From the NCBI RefSeq assembly GCF_023476645.1, contig NZ_JAMCOJ010000003.1, positions 124,001-188,000 of the forward strand: a stretch of 64,000 nt of DNA. The letters are read 5' to 3'. The notes beneath the pieces are model-generated. The model was not told where the DNA came from. It searched no databases and saw only the letters and a program-made list of their open reading frames with translations. Both the position numbers and the translations under genes were made by a program. This DNA comes from Cellulophaga sp. 20_2_10 (GTDB lineage: Bacteria; Bacteroidota; Bacteroidia; Flavobacteriales; Flavobacteriaceae). This document shows, piece after piece, positions 18,063 to 28,006 of the stretch (position 1 is its first letter; the number at the start of each line of letters is the position of its first letter).

Positions 18063-19481
18063 ATGACAACTATTTCACACAAATTATCTGTAAAAGAAAA
18101 AGTAGGTTATGCTCTTGGAGATTTAGCAGCCAATTTAGTTTTTCAAACTTTAGTAACCTATCTCGCCTATTTTTATACAGATATTTATGGTTTAAAGCCA
18201 GAAGATGCTGCACTAGTAACTTTAATAGTTGGTCTTATAGCTGCGTTTGGTTTTAACCCTATTGTAGGTGCTTTAGCAGATAGAACAAATACTAAAATGG
18301 GTAAGTTTAGGCCATGGATTTTATGGACGGCAATACCTTTAGGAGTAACTGCATTATTAGCTTTTAGTACGCCAGATTTTGAGTATCAAGGAAAGGTTAT
18401 TTATGCTGTAATTACCTATACTTTACTGTTGTTGTTATACTCAGCAAATAATTTACCGTATTCTGCTTTAAGTGGTGTTATTACAGGAGATATGAAAGAG
18501 CGTAATAGCTTATCTGCATATCGATTTGTAGGTGTTTTAGGAGCACAGTTTTTTGTGCAAGTTTTTATGTACGATTTAATTTTAAAAGCAGGTCATGGCA
18601 ACAAAGCAGCGGGTATGGAAACTGTAATGACCTATTTGGCGATTATAGGAACCATAATGCTAATGATTACGTTTTTTACAACAAAAGAAAGAGTAATACC
18701 TAAGCCAGAACAAAAATCTAGTTTAAAAGAAGATTTATCAGATCTGTTTAAAAATAGACCTTGGGTAATTATGTTGGTGCTTACCACTCTAATATTTATC
18801 ACATTAGCAATGAAAGGTGGTTCTTATGTTTATTATTTCGAAAACTTTGTCAATGAAGATAAATTAAGATTGTTTTTAGATCCGTTTAGATCAATTCTAC
18901 CCACATTTGAAAATGAAACTTCTTTTGGTTTAGGAGTGTTTAATGGAGTAGGTATTTTAGTTGGGTTAATAGGTATCGTTCTTTCTAAACGTTTGGCAGA
19001 TAAATATGGGAAACGAAATGTTTTTGCCATTTCGCTCTTTATTTCAACCCTATTTATCATTGCTTTTTATTTTTATCAACCAGAATCGATAGAGCTTATA
19101 TTTATTACTCAGATTTTGCACATGTTTTTTTACGGAATTGGTACCCCAATCCTTTGGACTATGATAGCCGATGTAGCGGATTTTTCTGAATGGAAAACAA
19201 ACAGAAGAGCAACTGCCATTATTTTTTCTGCAATGATGGTTGGATTAAAAGGAGGAATTAGTATTGGTAGTGCTTTGGTTTCATCAATATTAGGTTTTTA
19301 TGGCTATGATTCTCATTTAGAAATTCAAACAGAAGCAACCGTTAATGGAACTAAACTATTAATAAGTATGTATGCTGCCATTCCCTTTTTAATAGGTGTA
19401 GGTTTATTATATTTTTATGAAATTGATAAAAAAATGGAATTGAAAATAGAAAAAGAATTAAACGAAAGAAGAGCAAATTAA
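18063..19481 (+). CDS. GPH-family (MelB-type) sugar:cation symporter, probable xyloside transporter
   Basis: 472 residues with about 12 hydrophobic segments. The family motif after TM2 is seen (ADRTNTKMGKFRPW), as is the early GYALGDLAANLVFQ. GPH symporters move sugars with Na+ or H+ across the inner membrane. Being placed between a GH10 and a GH43 suggests xylobiose or longer xylo-oligosaccharides as cargo (inference from context). The loop in the second half (about residues 258-283) is slightly extended. Confidence 0.92.
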   Translation: MTTISHKLSVKEKVGYALGDLAANLVFQTLVTYLAYFYTDIYGLKPEDAALVTLIVGLIAAFGFNPIVGALADRTNTKMGKFRPWILWTAIPLGVTALLAFSTPDFEYQGKVIYAVITYTLLLLLYSANNLPYSALSGVITGDMKERNSLSAYRFVGVLGAQFFVQVFMYDLILKAGHGNKAAGMETVMTYLAIIGTIMLMITFFTTKERVIPKPEQKSSLKEDLSDLFKNRPWVIMLVLTTLIFITLAMKGGSYVYYFENFVNEDKLRLFLDPFRSILPTFENETSFGLGVFNGVGILVGLIGIVLSKRLADKYGKRNVFAISLFISTLFIIAFYFYQPESIELIFITQILHMFFYGIGTPILWTMIADVADFSEWKTNRRATAIIFSAMMVGLKGGISIGSALVSSILGFYGYDSHLEIQTEATVNGTKLLISMYAAIPFLIGVGLLYFYEIDKKMELKIEKELNERRAN

Positions 19482-19492
19482 ACAAGATAATA

Positions 19493-20530
19493 ATGCCAGA
19501 AAAAAGTACAGAACACATCAACTTTGAGGAATTAAATAAAAAAGCTGTTTCACAACCATTAGTATCACATATGTATACAGCAGATCCTTCTGCCCATGTA
19601 TTTAATGGTAAAATATATATATACCCTTCCCATGATATAGATGCAGGCGAAGCTTTTGACGATTTAGGAAGTCATTTTGCAATGGAAGATTATCATGTAA
19701 TTTCTATGGATACTATAGATGGTAAAGCCGTAGATAATGGTTTGGCCTTACATGTTAACGATGTTCCTTGGGCAAAACAACAAATGTGGGCACCGGATGC
19801 AAACCAAAAAGATGGCGTTTATTATTTGTTTTTTCCTGCAAAAGCCCATGACGGCATCTTTAGAATAGGAGTTGCAACAAGTACCTCTCCAACAGGACCT
19901 TTTAAAGCAGAACCAGAAGCGATTAAAGGAAGTTTTTCTATCGATCCAGCGGTTTTTAAAGATGATGATGGAAGTTATTACATGTATTTTGGTGGTCTTT
20001 GGGGAGGACAACTGCAACGCTGGCGAACAGGAGAATTTAATGCAGAACAACCAAATAGTCCAACAGCATTTATTCCAGAAGAGAATGAGCCTGCCTTATT
20101 GCCTTTTGTAGCAAAAATGACAGCTGATTTGTTAGAATTTGAAGAAAAACCAAAGGAAATAGAAATTATTGATGAAAAAGGAAAATTATTATTAGCACAA
20201 GATATAGACAGACGTTTTTTTGAAGCAGCTTGGTTACATAAGCATAATGATAAATATTATTTTTCTTATTCTACGGGAGATACTCATTTTATTTGTTATG
20301 CTATAGGAGACAATCCTTATGGGCCATTTACATATGCTGGCAAAATTTTAGAACCTGTGGTAGGTTGGACTTCGCATCATTCTGTTTGTAATATTGATGG
20401 AAAAGATTATCTATTTTACCATGATTCTAGTTTGTCTAAAGGAGTAACTCATTTGCGTTCTATAAAGGTTGTAGAAATTAATTATAATTTAGACGGTACA
20501 ATTCAAACCATAGAACCTTACAAGTATTAA
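19493..20530 (+). CDS. Cytoplasmic GH43 beta-xylosidase
   Basis: 345 residues with no signal peptide. The GH43 catalytic triad is visible: base Asp31 in TADPSAHVF, Asp151 in SIDPAVF, and acid Glu244 in FFEAAWLHK. The opening YTADPSAHVFNGKIYIYPSHD is typical of intracellular beta-xylosidase/arabinofuranosidase members of the family. It starts 11 bases after the symporter stop, so the pair probably takes in and hydrolyses xylo-oligosaccharides inside the cell, complementing the lipid-anchored GH43 at 5571-7235. Confidence 0.92.
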   Translation: MPEKSTEHINFEELNKKAVSQPLVSHMYTADPSAHVFNGKIYIYPSHDIDAGEAFDDLGSHFAMEDYHVISMDTIDGKAVDNGLALHVNDVPWAKQQMWAPDANQKDGVYYLFFPAKAHDGIFRIGVATSTSPTGPFKAEPEAIKGSFSIDPAVFKDDDGSYYMYFGGLWGGQLQRWRTGEFNAEQPNSPTAFIPEENEPALLPFVAKMTADLLEFEEKPKEIEIIDEKGKLLLAQDIDRRFFEAAWLHKHNDKYYFSYSTGDTHFICYAIGDNPYGPFTYAGKILEPVVGWTSHHSVCNIDGKDYLFYHDSSLSKGVTHLRSIKVVEINYNLDGTIQTIEPYKY

Positions 20531-20723
20531 TTTTGAGAAGTTGCAATTTTTTGACCAACAATAAACTATCAGATGTAGCCTTTGTAATTGAATTTTTCAG
20601 TTTAAAATAACGAATTATCACTTAGTTATAAAAATTTTATAGAAGTATTTAGTAGAACATAGGTTTATAATTTATGAACTTTTTTACTTAGTATACGATG
20701 TCGTTCATTAAATAATTTATTAT

Positions 20724-20759
20724 AAAAAAGCCTTTTGGGAAACTAAGAGGCTTTTTTTA
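20724..20759. terminator. Bidirectional terminator between GH43 and AlkB-like gene
   Basis: A stem built from aaaaaagcc and ggcttttttt lies between two convergent genes and carries T-runs readable on both strands. It closes the xylan locus. Confidence 0.7.
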
Positions 20760-20761
20760 TG

Positions 20762-21364
20762 CTAGTTTTCTATAGTTCTAAATGTTAAGTTTATTCTTGG
20801 AGTGCTTACTTTTTTAGTTGGTGGCAGCCTATGTAGCCAGTTTTTTTGAGTAGTTCCTGTCATAATCAACAGACTTCCTCTGTCTAAATTAATGTCTAAT
20901 CTTTGTTTGTTTTCTTTATGTTTAAAAGAGAATTTGCGTTCTGCACCAAAGCTTAAAGATCCTATTGCTCCGTTTTCTTTTAAATCTTTTTCACCATCAC
21001 TATGCCAAGCCATACCTTCTTCTCCGCTATGGTATAAGTTAAGTAGACAAGAATTAAATGTTTCTCCAGTCTTTTCTTCTACAAGTTTTTTTAATGCTAC
21101 AAGCTCTTTGGTCCAAGGTAAAGCCGTTTTAGTAATTTTAGAGTATGTGTATGTAAATGGTTTGGTAGCGTACCAGGCAACTTTACGTTTTGTAGTTATC
21201 GTTTTCCCAAAAATAATGGCTTTATCGTGTTGCCATTCTATGGTACTTAAAAGTGCTTTGTAATATTCTTGGGCTTTATTAATGGACATTATTCCACCGT
21301 AATAATACACTTCACCATCATAAGGAAGTATGTTTTTGTAGGTATTTGTATTAAATAAGTCCAT
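20762..21364 (-). CDS. AlkB-like 2-oxoglutarate/Fe(II) dioxygenase
   Basis: 200 residues. Iron ligands appear as the HSD pair in MAWHSDGEKDL and a distal His in NWLHRLPP; the 2-oxoglutarate-binding arginines are in the final PRINLTFR. SLSFGAERKFSFKHK matches the substrate-lid and core strands of AlkB homologues. Such enzymes reverse N-alkyl damage in DNA or RNA, or modify tRNA. The gene stands alone and reads towards the xylan locus. The family is clear; the exact substrate is not. Confidence 0.9.
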   Translation of the reverse strand: MDLFNTNTYKNILPYDGEVYYYGGIMSINKAQEYYKALLSTIEWQHDKAIIFGKTITTKRKVAWYATKPFTYTYSKITKTALPWTKELVALKKLVEEKTGETFNSCLLNLYHSGEEGMAWHSDGEKDLKENGAIGSLSFGAERKFSFKHKENKQRLDINLDRGSLLIMTGTTQKNWLHRLPPTKKVSTPRINLTFRTIEN

Positions 21365-21400
21365 TTTTTAATAAAAGTTACAGATAATAAGAAAAAGTCA

Positions 21401-21428
21401 TTTGTTACAATTGTAATATACAACTTTG
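21401..21428 (+). promoter_or_regulatory. Candidate promoter with embedded palindromic operator for the RND operon
   Basis: A -33-like TTTG at 21401-21404 and a near-consensus -7 box caactttg at 21421-21428 (TAnnTTTG except the first base) bracket a perfect 12-bp palindrome TTACAATTGTAA at 21405-21416. A repressor dimer bound there would block the promoter. No regulator gene is adjacent. Confidence 0.4.
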
Positions 21429-21515
21429 CTAGTTGTGATAAAAAAGCACTTTTTAACTTTTATTAACAGTAAAATGTTGCCTAGTAAATTTGTGTCGCAT
21501 TATTTTGCAAACTGT

Positions 21516-21926
21516 ATGAAAGTAGCGTATAAAAATAGTTTTATTTTAACTTTAGTGTTGTGTATTGCAACACTGGGTAATTTATATGCGAATGTTACTA
21601 CAGAAAGCACAAACTTAAGTGAGCTATATGCTATTGGCTCAGAAAATAGTTTAGATTTTAATACCAATGATAATTTAGGATTATCTATCTCTGTTAGAGA
21701 TAAACATTTTGCAACTGAAATTTTAGAAGGAAATGAAGAAGAGTTTGCAGAAAATGTTGCAGCAAGAAAAATAGATACAGATAATGGCGATTCTAAAATT
21801 GCCTTTTTTTATGCTCAAAATTTCGGTTCTTTCTATGCAGAACCTAAAAGCAGACTGCAGCTTAAGCACATTATTTTAAATAATGCAGCAAAAATCTATA
21901 TAAGGCATCAAGTACTACTAATATAG
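21516..21926 (+). CDS. Small exported protein preceding the RND efflux genes
   Basis: 136 residues from ATG 21516, chosen because it gives a proper signal peptide (MKVAYKNSFILTLVLCIATL, then GNLYA); ATG 21474 and a TTG at 21426 are upstream alternatives. The mature part is acidic and then basic (ending RLQLKHIILNNAAKIYIRH) with no recognised domain. The region of about 150 bases between it and the adaptor gene contains no other gene. It could be an accessory or leader gene of the efflux operon. Confidence 0.55.
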   Translation: MKVAYKNSFILTLVLCIATLGNLYANVTTESTNLSELYAIGSENSLDFNTNDNLGLSISVRDKHFATEILEGNEEEFAENVAARKIDTDNGDSKIAFFYAQNFGSFYAEPKSRLQLKHIILNNAAKIYIRHQVLLI

Positions 21927-22078
21927 AAAATTAAAGAAGCAGCACTATCTAAAACCACTGCTTTTACACCACACTTTTATTTATTTTGTCCAAGGACAAC
22001 GGCTTCGTTCGTTTAGTATTTCTATGCGTTTGTGCCACACTTTTAAACAATCAATTATTTAAAAAAATCAATCGTATT

Positions 22079-23161
22079 ATGAGGAGAACTTCTACACTCA
22101 TAGGTTTACTACTTGTGCTTTGTTTTGCCAGTTGTGAGTCTAAAAAAGAAGAAAAGAAAGAGGAATCTACATTTCTTGTTACCAATCCTATTCAAAAAGA
22201 CACCATTATTAAAAAGGACTATGTGTGTCAAATTCATTCTATTCGACACATAGAATTAAGGGCTTTAGAAAAGGGGTATTTAAAACATATCTCTGTAGAT
22301 GAAGGTCAGTTTGTTAAAAAAGGCCAACGATTATTTAATATAATGCCAAACGTATACCAGGCCGATTTGGCTAAAGCGAATGCGGAGGCAGAAATAGCAG
22401 AAATTGAATACAAAAACACAAAACTATTAGCAGATAGTAATGTCGTTTCTACAAATGAATTGGCAATGTCTAAAGCAGAATTAGATAAAGCAAAAGCAGA
22501 GGTTTCTTTATCACAAACACATTTAGGGTTTACAGATATTAGAGCTCCTTTTGATGGTATTATAGATCATCTAGAAGTTAGGGAAGGTAGTCTTTTAGAT
22601 GAGGGTGAAAAACTTACTACTTTATCAGATAACAGTAAAATGTGGGTGTACTTTAATGTGCCAGAAGCAGAGTATCTAGACTACATTACCAATACTGGAA
22701 AAGCTAGAGCTAAGCAGGTAGACTTAGTTATGGCAAACAACAAAATGTTTAATCAGCCTGGCGTTGTAGAAACAATAGAAGGTGAATTTAACAACCAAAC
22801 AGGAAACATTGCCTTTAGAGCAACATTTCCTAATCCAGATAAAATTTTAAGACATGGAGAAACAGGTAGTGTACTAATGTCTGTTCCTTTTAATGATGCT
22901 TTGTTAATTCCGCAAAAAGCAACCTTTGAGATCCTAGATAAAAAGTTTGTGTATGTAATAGACGCTAATGGCATTGTTAAGCAAAGAGAAATAGAAATTG
23001 AAGCAACTTTACCTCACTTATTTATAATTAGCAAAGGCCTTTCTACAAAAGATAAAATATTGTTAGAAGGCCTGCGTATGGTAAAAAACAACGAAAAAAT
23101 ACATACAGAATTTTTAGAACCAAATACTGTGTTAAATAAATTAGATCTGTACGCAGAGTAA
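22079..23161 (+). CDS. RND efflux periplasmic adaptor (membrane fusion protein), lipid-anchored
   Basis: 360 residues from ATG 22079, which directly starts a lipoprotein signal (LCFASC, Cys18); a longer frame from 21986 would bury this signal and is less likely. Domains follow the MFP order: barrel-sandwich/lipoyl half (LEKGYLKHISVDEGQFVKKG), alpha-hairpin (about 85-150), second lipoyl half (FTDIRAPFDGIIDHL), beta-barrel and membrane-proximal domain. It links the pump at 23186 to the outer-membrane channel at 26430. The gap to the pump is 24 bases. Confidence 0.92.
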   Translation: MRRTSTLIGLLLVLCFASCESKKEEKKEESTFLVTNPIQKDTIIKKDYVCQIHSIRHIELRALEKGYLKHISVDEGQFVKKGQRLFNIMPNVYQADLAKANAEAEIAEIEYKNTKLLADSNVVSTNELAMSKAELDKAKAEVSLSQTHLGFTDIRAPFDGIIDHLEVREGSLLDEGEKLTTLSDNSKMWVYFNVPEAEYLDYITNTGKARAKQVDLVMANNKMFNQPGVVETIEGEFNNQTGNIAFRATFPNPDKILRHGETGSVLMSVPFNDALLIPQKATFEILDKKFVYVIDANGIVKQREIEIEATLPHLFIISKGLSTKDKILLEGLRMVKNNEKIHTEFLEPNTVLNKLDLYAE

Positions 23162-23185
23162 TTACAAAATGTAACTATAAAAAAT

Positions 23186-26100
23186 ATGTTTAGTAAATTT
23201 ATACATAGACCGGTATTGGCTATTGTTATCTCTGTAATTATCATTTTTACAGGGTTATTAGCAATAAACCAATTGCCTATATCACAGTTTCCACAAATTG
23301 CACCTACCACGGTAAATATTTTTATTGCTTATCCTGGAGCAAGTGCAGATGTGTTGGTAAAATCGACCTTAATTCCCTTAGAGACATCAATAAATGGTGT
23401 ACAAGGAATGCGTTATATCGCTTCTGATGCAACAAGTGCTGGAGAAGGAACTTTACGTGTAATTTTTGAACCAGGTACAGACCCAAGTGAGGCTGTAGTA
23501 AAGATAAAAACACGTGTAGATCAAGTTATGCCTTTGCTACCAGAATTGGTACAGCGTGAAGGTGTAATTATTACACCAGTACAGCCAAGTATGCTTATGT
23601 ATGTTAACTTATACAGTAACGAAAAGCATACAGACGAAAAGTTTTTATACAATTATGCTTATACCAAAATGGTGCCCGAAATACAGCGTATAGACGGTAT
23701 TGCAAGTGCTAAAATTTTGGGTAGTCGTAAATATGCTATGCGTGTGTGGTTAAAGCCAGATCGTATGCGAGCATACAATGTATCTGCCGAAGAGGTTTTA
23801 AAGGCAATGGAAGACCAAAGTATTTTGGCTAGACCAGGTAGAATTGGTAGAAGTTCTGGTAAAAAATCTCAAGCTTTAGAATACACATTGGTCTACCAAG
23901 ATAGGTATAGTGAACCGGACCAGTACAAAGACATTATAATTAAAGCCAATGAAGATGGTGAAATGCTTCAGCTAAAAGACATTGCAGATGTAGAGTTGGG
24001 AAGTGAGTTTTTTGATATTTATTCTAATCTAGATGGTAAACCATCGGCATCTATTGTATTAAAGCAAACCTTTGGTAGTAATGGTAGTGATGTAATAGCA
24101 TCTGTAAAAGATAAACTTAAAGAACTTAAAGCAGATTTGCCTCCGGGTATAGATTATAAAATTAGTTATGATGTATCTAATTTCTTAGATGCTTCTATAG
24201 AGCAAGTATTGCATACACTTAGAGATGCATTTATTCTTGTTGCAATTGTAGTATTCTTATTTTTAGGAGATTGGAGATCAACTTTAATTCCAATTATAGC
24301 CGTACCAGTTTCTTTAATAGGGACCTTCTTTGTAATGCAGTTGTTTGGGTTGTCTATAAACTTAATTACCCTGTTTGCTCTGGTGCTCGCCATTGGTATT
24401 GTGGTAGATAATGCCATTGTGGTGGTAGAAGGTGTGCACGTTAAAATGGAAGAAGAGAATCTAACGCCATTTAAAGCATCTTATGCCGTACTTGGTGAGC
24501 TTGGTGGCGCTATTGTAGCTATTACACTGGTAATGACATCGGTTTTTATACCAATTTCATTTATGAGTGGCCCAGTAGGTGTTTTCTATAGACAGTTTTC
24601 TATAACAATGGCTGGGGCAATTGTAATTTCTGCAATTGTAGCACTTACATTAACTCCGGTTTTATGTGCTATGATGCTTAAAAATAACCACGGTAAACCT
24701 AAAAAGAAATCACCCGTAGATAAGTTTATAAATTGGTTTAACAATGGTTTTGAGAAATTAACAGGTAAATACGTAGGGATTTTAAAATACATTGTAAACA
24801 GAAGGGTTGTTACTTTTGGTATTCTAATTGCTTTTTGTGTAGGTATTTTTATAACTAATAAAGTGTTGCCAGCAGGTTTTATTCCTAATGAAGATCAAGG
24901 GATGATTTATGCCATTATACAAACACCTCCTGGAGCAACATTAGAGCGTACCAATGAAGTTGCTAAAAAGTTGCAAGCCATTTGTGAAGAAGTAGAAGGC
25001 GTTGCATCTGTTTCTTCTTTAGCGGGTTACGAGATTATGACAGAAGGTCGTGGCTCTAACTCTGGTACGTGTTTAATTAACCTTAAGCCGTGGTCAGAAA
25101 GAGAAAACTCTGTGCACGATGTAATGGAGAAATTAGAAGAGGAAACAAAAAATTTAGGTGCGGTTATAGAGTATTTTGAGCCACCTGCTGTTCCTGGTTT
25201 TGGTTCTTCTGGTGGTTTTTCTATGCGTTTGTTAGATAAAACTAACGGTACAGATTATCACGAGTTCGAGAAAATAAACAACAATTTTATGGAGGCTTTA
25301 GGCAAACGTAAAGAGTTAAGTGGATTGTTTACTTTTTATGCTGCTAACTATCCGCAGTATAAACTTAATATAGATAATAAAGCAGCAATGCAAAAAGGAG
25401 TATCTATTGGTGCTGCTATGGAAAACCTAAATATTTTAATAGGTAGTACGTACGAGCAAGGATTTATTCGTTTTGGTAGATTTTTTAAAGTCTATACACA
25501 GGCAGCTCCAGAGTACAGAAGTATACCGTCAGATCTAGAAAAGCTTTTTGTTAAGAGTGAAGAGGGTAAAATGGTACCGTATTCCGCTTTTATGAAGATT
25601 GAAAAAGGTCTTGGTCCTAACGAAATTACCAGATATAACTTGTACAATTCGGCGGCAATTAGAGGACTTCCTGCTCCTGGTTATACTAGTGGTGATGCTA
25701 TTAACGCCATAAAAGAAGTAGCTAAAGAATCTCTACCACGTGGGTATGATGTTGCTTGGGAAGGATTGTCTTATGATGAAGCTAGTAGAGGTAACGAATC
25801 TATCTACATTTTTGCTATTGTTTTGGTGTTTGTATACTTAGTATTAGCAGCACAGTACGAGAGTTTCTTACTTCCATTGGCGGTAATTCTATCGTTACCA
25901 GTGGGTATTTTTGGTTCTTTCTTTTTATTAAAAGTGATGGGACTTTCTAATGATGTTTACGCGCAAATTGGTATGATAATGCTGGTCGGTTTATTAGGTA
26001 AAAATGCCGTGCTTATTGTAGAGTTTGCTGTGCAAAAACGCAGAGAAGGTTTGTCTATTTTAGATGCGGCCATTATAAGTTCTAAAATGCGATTTAGACC

Positions 26101-26437
26101 TATTTTAATGACATCTTTTGCCTTTGTAGCTGGTTTAATACCCTTGGTAATTGCAAATGGCGCTGGGGCTATTGGTAACAGAACAATTGGTGGTTCTGCT
26201 TTAGGAGGTATGCTTATAGGTACCGTGTTTGGCGTACTTATAATTCCTGGGTTATACTATGTTTTTGCGAAAATGGCAGATGGTCGTAGTCTTATAAAAG
26301 ATGAAGATACTGAGCCATTATCTGAAGAGCTTATTGAAATGTCTGAAGGAGAAAGTCAAACAAAAGCCAATACAGAAAGCATTAACAAGCTTAGAAGGAT
26401 CCTAAATAAATTAAGAAAAAACAATAAAAATGAGTAA
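23186..26437 (+). CDS. RND multidrug efflux pump, HAE1 (AcrB-type) family
   Basis: 1083 residues, the normal length for HAE1 pumps. TM1 is near the N-terminus (RPVLAIVISVIIIFTGLLAI), followed by two large periplasmic porter loops (about 30-340 and 560-870) and 12 TM segments. The TM4 proton-relay motif reads GIVVDNAIVVVE, with Asp408 present but Asn409 in place of the second aspartate usual in AcrB. The TM10 lysine is kept in GLLGKNAVLIVEFA. Expected substrates are hydrophobic or amphiphilic toxins, although specificity cannot be read. The C-terminal tail is long, charged and cytoplasmic. Its stop overlaps the next gene by 8 bases. Confidence 0.94.
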   Translation: MFSKFIHRPVLAIVISVIIIFTGLLAINQLPISQFPQIAPTTVNIFIAYPGASADVLVKSTLIPLETSINGVQGMRYIASDATSAGEGTLRVIFEPGTDPSEAVVKIKTRVDQVMPLLPELVQREGVIITPVQPSMLMYVNLYSNEKHTDEKFLYNYAYTKMVPEIQRIDGIASAKILGSRKYAMRVWLKPDRMRAYNVSAEEVLKAMEDQSILARPGRIGRSSGKKSQALEYTLVYQDRYSEPDQYKDIIIKANEDGEMLQLKDIADVELGSEFFDIYSNLDGKPSASIVLKQTFGSNGSDVIASVKDKLKELKADLPPGIDYKISYDVSNFLDASIEQVLHTLRDAFILVAIVVFLFLGDWRSTLIPIIAVPVSLIGTFFVMQLFGLSINLITLFALVLAIGIVVDNAIVVVEGVHVKMEEENLTPFKASYAVLGELGGAIVAITLVMTSVFIPISFMSGPVGVFYRQFSITMAGAIVISAIVALTLTPVLCAMMLKNNHGKPKKKSPVDKFINWFNNGFEKLTGKYVGILKYIVNRRVVTFGILIAFCVGIFITNKVLPAGFIPNEDQGMIYAIIQTPPGATLERTNEVAKKLQAICEEVEGVASVSSLAGYEIMTEGRGSNSGTCLINLKPWSERENSVHDVMEKLEEETKNLGAVIEYFEPPAVPGFGSSGGFSMRLLDKTNGTDYHEFEKINNNFMEALGKRKELSGLFTFYAANYPQYKLNIDNKAAMQKGVSIGAAMENLNILIGSTYEQGFIRFGRFFKVYTQAAPEYRSIPSDLEKLFVKSEEGKMVPYSAFMKIEKGLGPNEITRYNLYNSAAIRGLPAPGYTSGDAINAIKEVAKESLPRGYDVAWEGLSYDEASRGNESIYIFAIVLVFVYLVLAAQYESFLLPLAVILSLPVGIFGSFFLLKVMGLSNDVYAQIGMIMLVGLLGKNAVLIVEFAVQKRREGLSILDAAIISSKMRFRPILMTSFAFVAGLIPLVIANGAGAIGNRTIGGSALGGMLIGTVFGVLIIPGLYYVFAKMADGRSLIKDEDTEPLSEELIEMSEGESQTKANTESINKLRRILNKLRKNNKNE

Positions 26438-27875
26438 CATCAAATTATTAAAAATAAGGTTTGAGCATTTATTTGTGTTGGTTTCATTTTTAGGAGTATA
26501 CTCTTGTGTACCAACAAGAGAAATAAAAAATGAAAACACCACAGTGCCAAATGCATATACTAATGCAACTGCAGATACTATAAATTCTGCGACAATGAAA
26601 TGGGATCAGTATTTTTCTGATCCCAATTTAAAATCGATTATAGATACTGCTTTGGTTCATAACCAAGAACTTAACATTATGCTACAAGAGGTACAGGTAG
26701 CAAAAAATGAAATTAGGGCGCGTAAAGGTGAGTATTTACCATTTGTGAACCTGCAGGCAGGTGCAGAAGTAGAGAAAGTTGGACGATACACTAGTCAAGG
26801 TGCTAGCGATGCTAATACAGAAATTAGAGATGGTAAGGAATTTCCGGAGCCATTACCAAATTATTCGTTTGGAGCGGTAGCTTCTTGGGAATTAGATGTT
26901 TGGAAAAAGCTTCGAAATTCTAAAAAAGCCGCTGTTTTAGAATATTTAGCATCAGAAGAAGGTAAAAATTTTATGGTTACTAATTTGGTTTCAGAAATTG
27001 CATCTTCCTATTATGAGCTTTTAGCACTAGACAATCAACTTAAAATAATAGAACAAAATATAGCCATACAGCAAAATGTACTAGGTATTGTTAAGTTGCA
27101 AAAGCAGGCAGCTAGAGCTACAGAATTGGGTGTAAAAAGATTTCAGGCAGAGGTGCTAAAAAATCAAAGTAGCAAGTACAAAATTCACCAACAGATTACA
27201 GAAGTTGAAAACAAGATTTGTTTTTTAATGGGCTCTTATCCTAAGCATGTTAAAAGAACAACTGCGGCTATTGTAGATATTGTTAACGATCCTGTTTATG
27301 AAGGTATTCCTAGTCAATTATTACTAAATAGGCCAGATGTTAGACAGGCGGAGTATGAGTTGGCTGCACATAAGTTAAATGTAAAAGTAGCAAGAGCTAA
27401 TTTTTATCCTTCTATTGGAATAAAAGCAGGTGTAGGTTTTCAAGGTTTTAAGCCTCGATTCTTAACTAGAACTCCAGAGTCTGTTGCGTATAACTTGGTA
27501 GGCGATGTTGTAGCTCCTTTAATTAACCGAAATGCTATTAAAGCAGCTTATAAAAGTGCAAGTAACAAGCAAATTAAGGCTGTTTACGAGTACGAGAAGG
27601 CTATTTTAAATGGATATATGCAAACAGCCAATGAATTGTCTAACATAGAAAACCTTAAAAAGAGTTTTAATTTAAAGCAGGAAGAGGTTAATGTGTTAAC
27701 AGAATCTATAGCTATTTCTACGCGTTTGTTTAGATCTGCTAGAGCAGATTATATGGAGGTATTGCTAACCCAACGTGATGCGTTAGAAGCAAAAATTGAG
27801 CTTATAGAAACCAAAAAGGAACAAATGCTAGCGCATATAAACATATACCACGCTTTAGGTGGTGGTTGGAATTAG
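26430..27875 (+). CDS. Outer-membrane efflux channel (TolC/OprM-type lipoprotein)
   Basis: 481 residues with a lipobox (VYSCVP, Cys26) and the two repeats of an outer-membrane efflux protein. LLNRPDVRQAEYELAAHKLNVKVARA splits as LLNRPDVRQAEYEL and then NVKVARANFYPSI, a family hallmark. Long helices (EQNIAIQQNVLGIVKLQ) form the periplasmic tunnel. It is the third component of the tripartite pump with the adaptor and RND proteins upstream, and overlaps the pump gene, indicating translational coupling. A strong terminator follows. Confidence 0.93.
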   Translation: MSNIKLLKIRFEHLFVLVSFLGVYSCVPTREIKNENTTVPNAYTNATADTINSATMKWDQYFSDPNLKSIIDTALVHNQELNIMLQEVQVAKNEIRARKGEYLPFVNLQAGAEVEKVGRYTSQGASDANTEIRDGKEFPEPLPNYSFGAVASWELDVWKKLRNSKKAAVLEYLASEEGKNFMVTNLVSEIASSYYELLALDNQLKIIEQNIAIQQNVLGIVKLQKQAARATELGVKRFQAEVLKNQSSKYKIHQQITEVENKICFLMGSYPKHVKRTTAAIVDIVNDPVYEGIPSQLLLNRPDVRQAEYELAAHKLNVKVARANFYPSIGIKAGVGFQGFKPRFLTRTPESVAYNLVGDVVAPLINRNAIKAAYKSASNKQIKAVYEYEKAILNGYMQTANELSNIENLKKSFNLKQEEVNVLTESIAISTRLFRSARADYMEVLLTQRDALEAKIELIETKKEQMLAHINIYHALGGGWN

Positions 27876-27939
27876 TTTTTTTAATTGTTTTGTTTTTTAG
27901 TTCGTTGTTAAAGTTTTTTAGTTCTCTACTTTTTCAACG

Positions 27940-27978
27940 AAAAAGCCCTTCAGGAATGAAGGGCTTTTTTTATTATAA
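27940..27978 (+). terminator. Terminator, copy 1 of a 39-bp direct repeat
   Basis: The stem agcccttc/gaagggct with a run of seven T ends the efflux operon. The 39 bases from 27940 to 27978 recur without change at 28699-28737, so the two copies flank the next gene. Confidence 0.9.
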
Positions 27979-28006
27979 ATTGCAGATAAATTATTAATAT
28001 TAGCAT

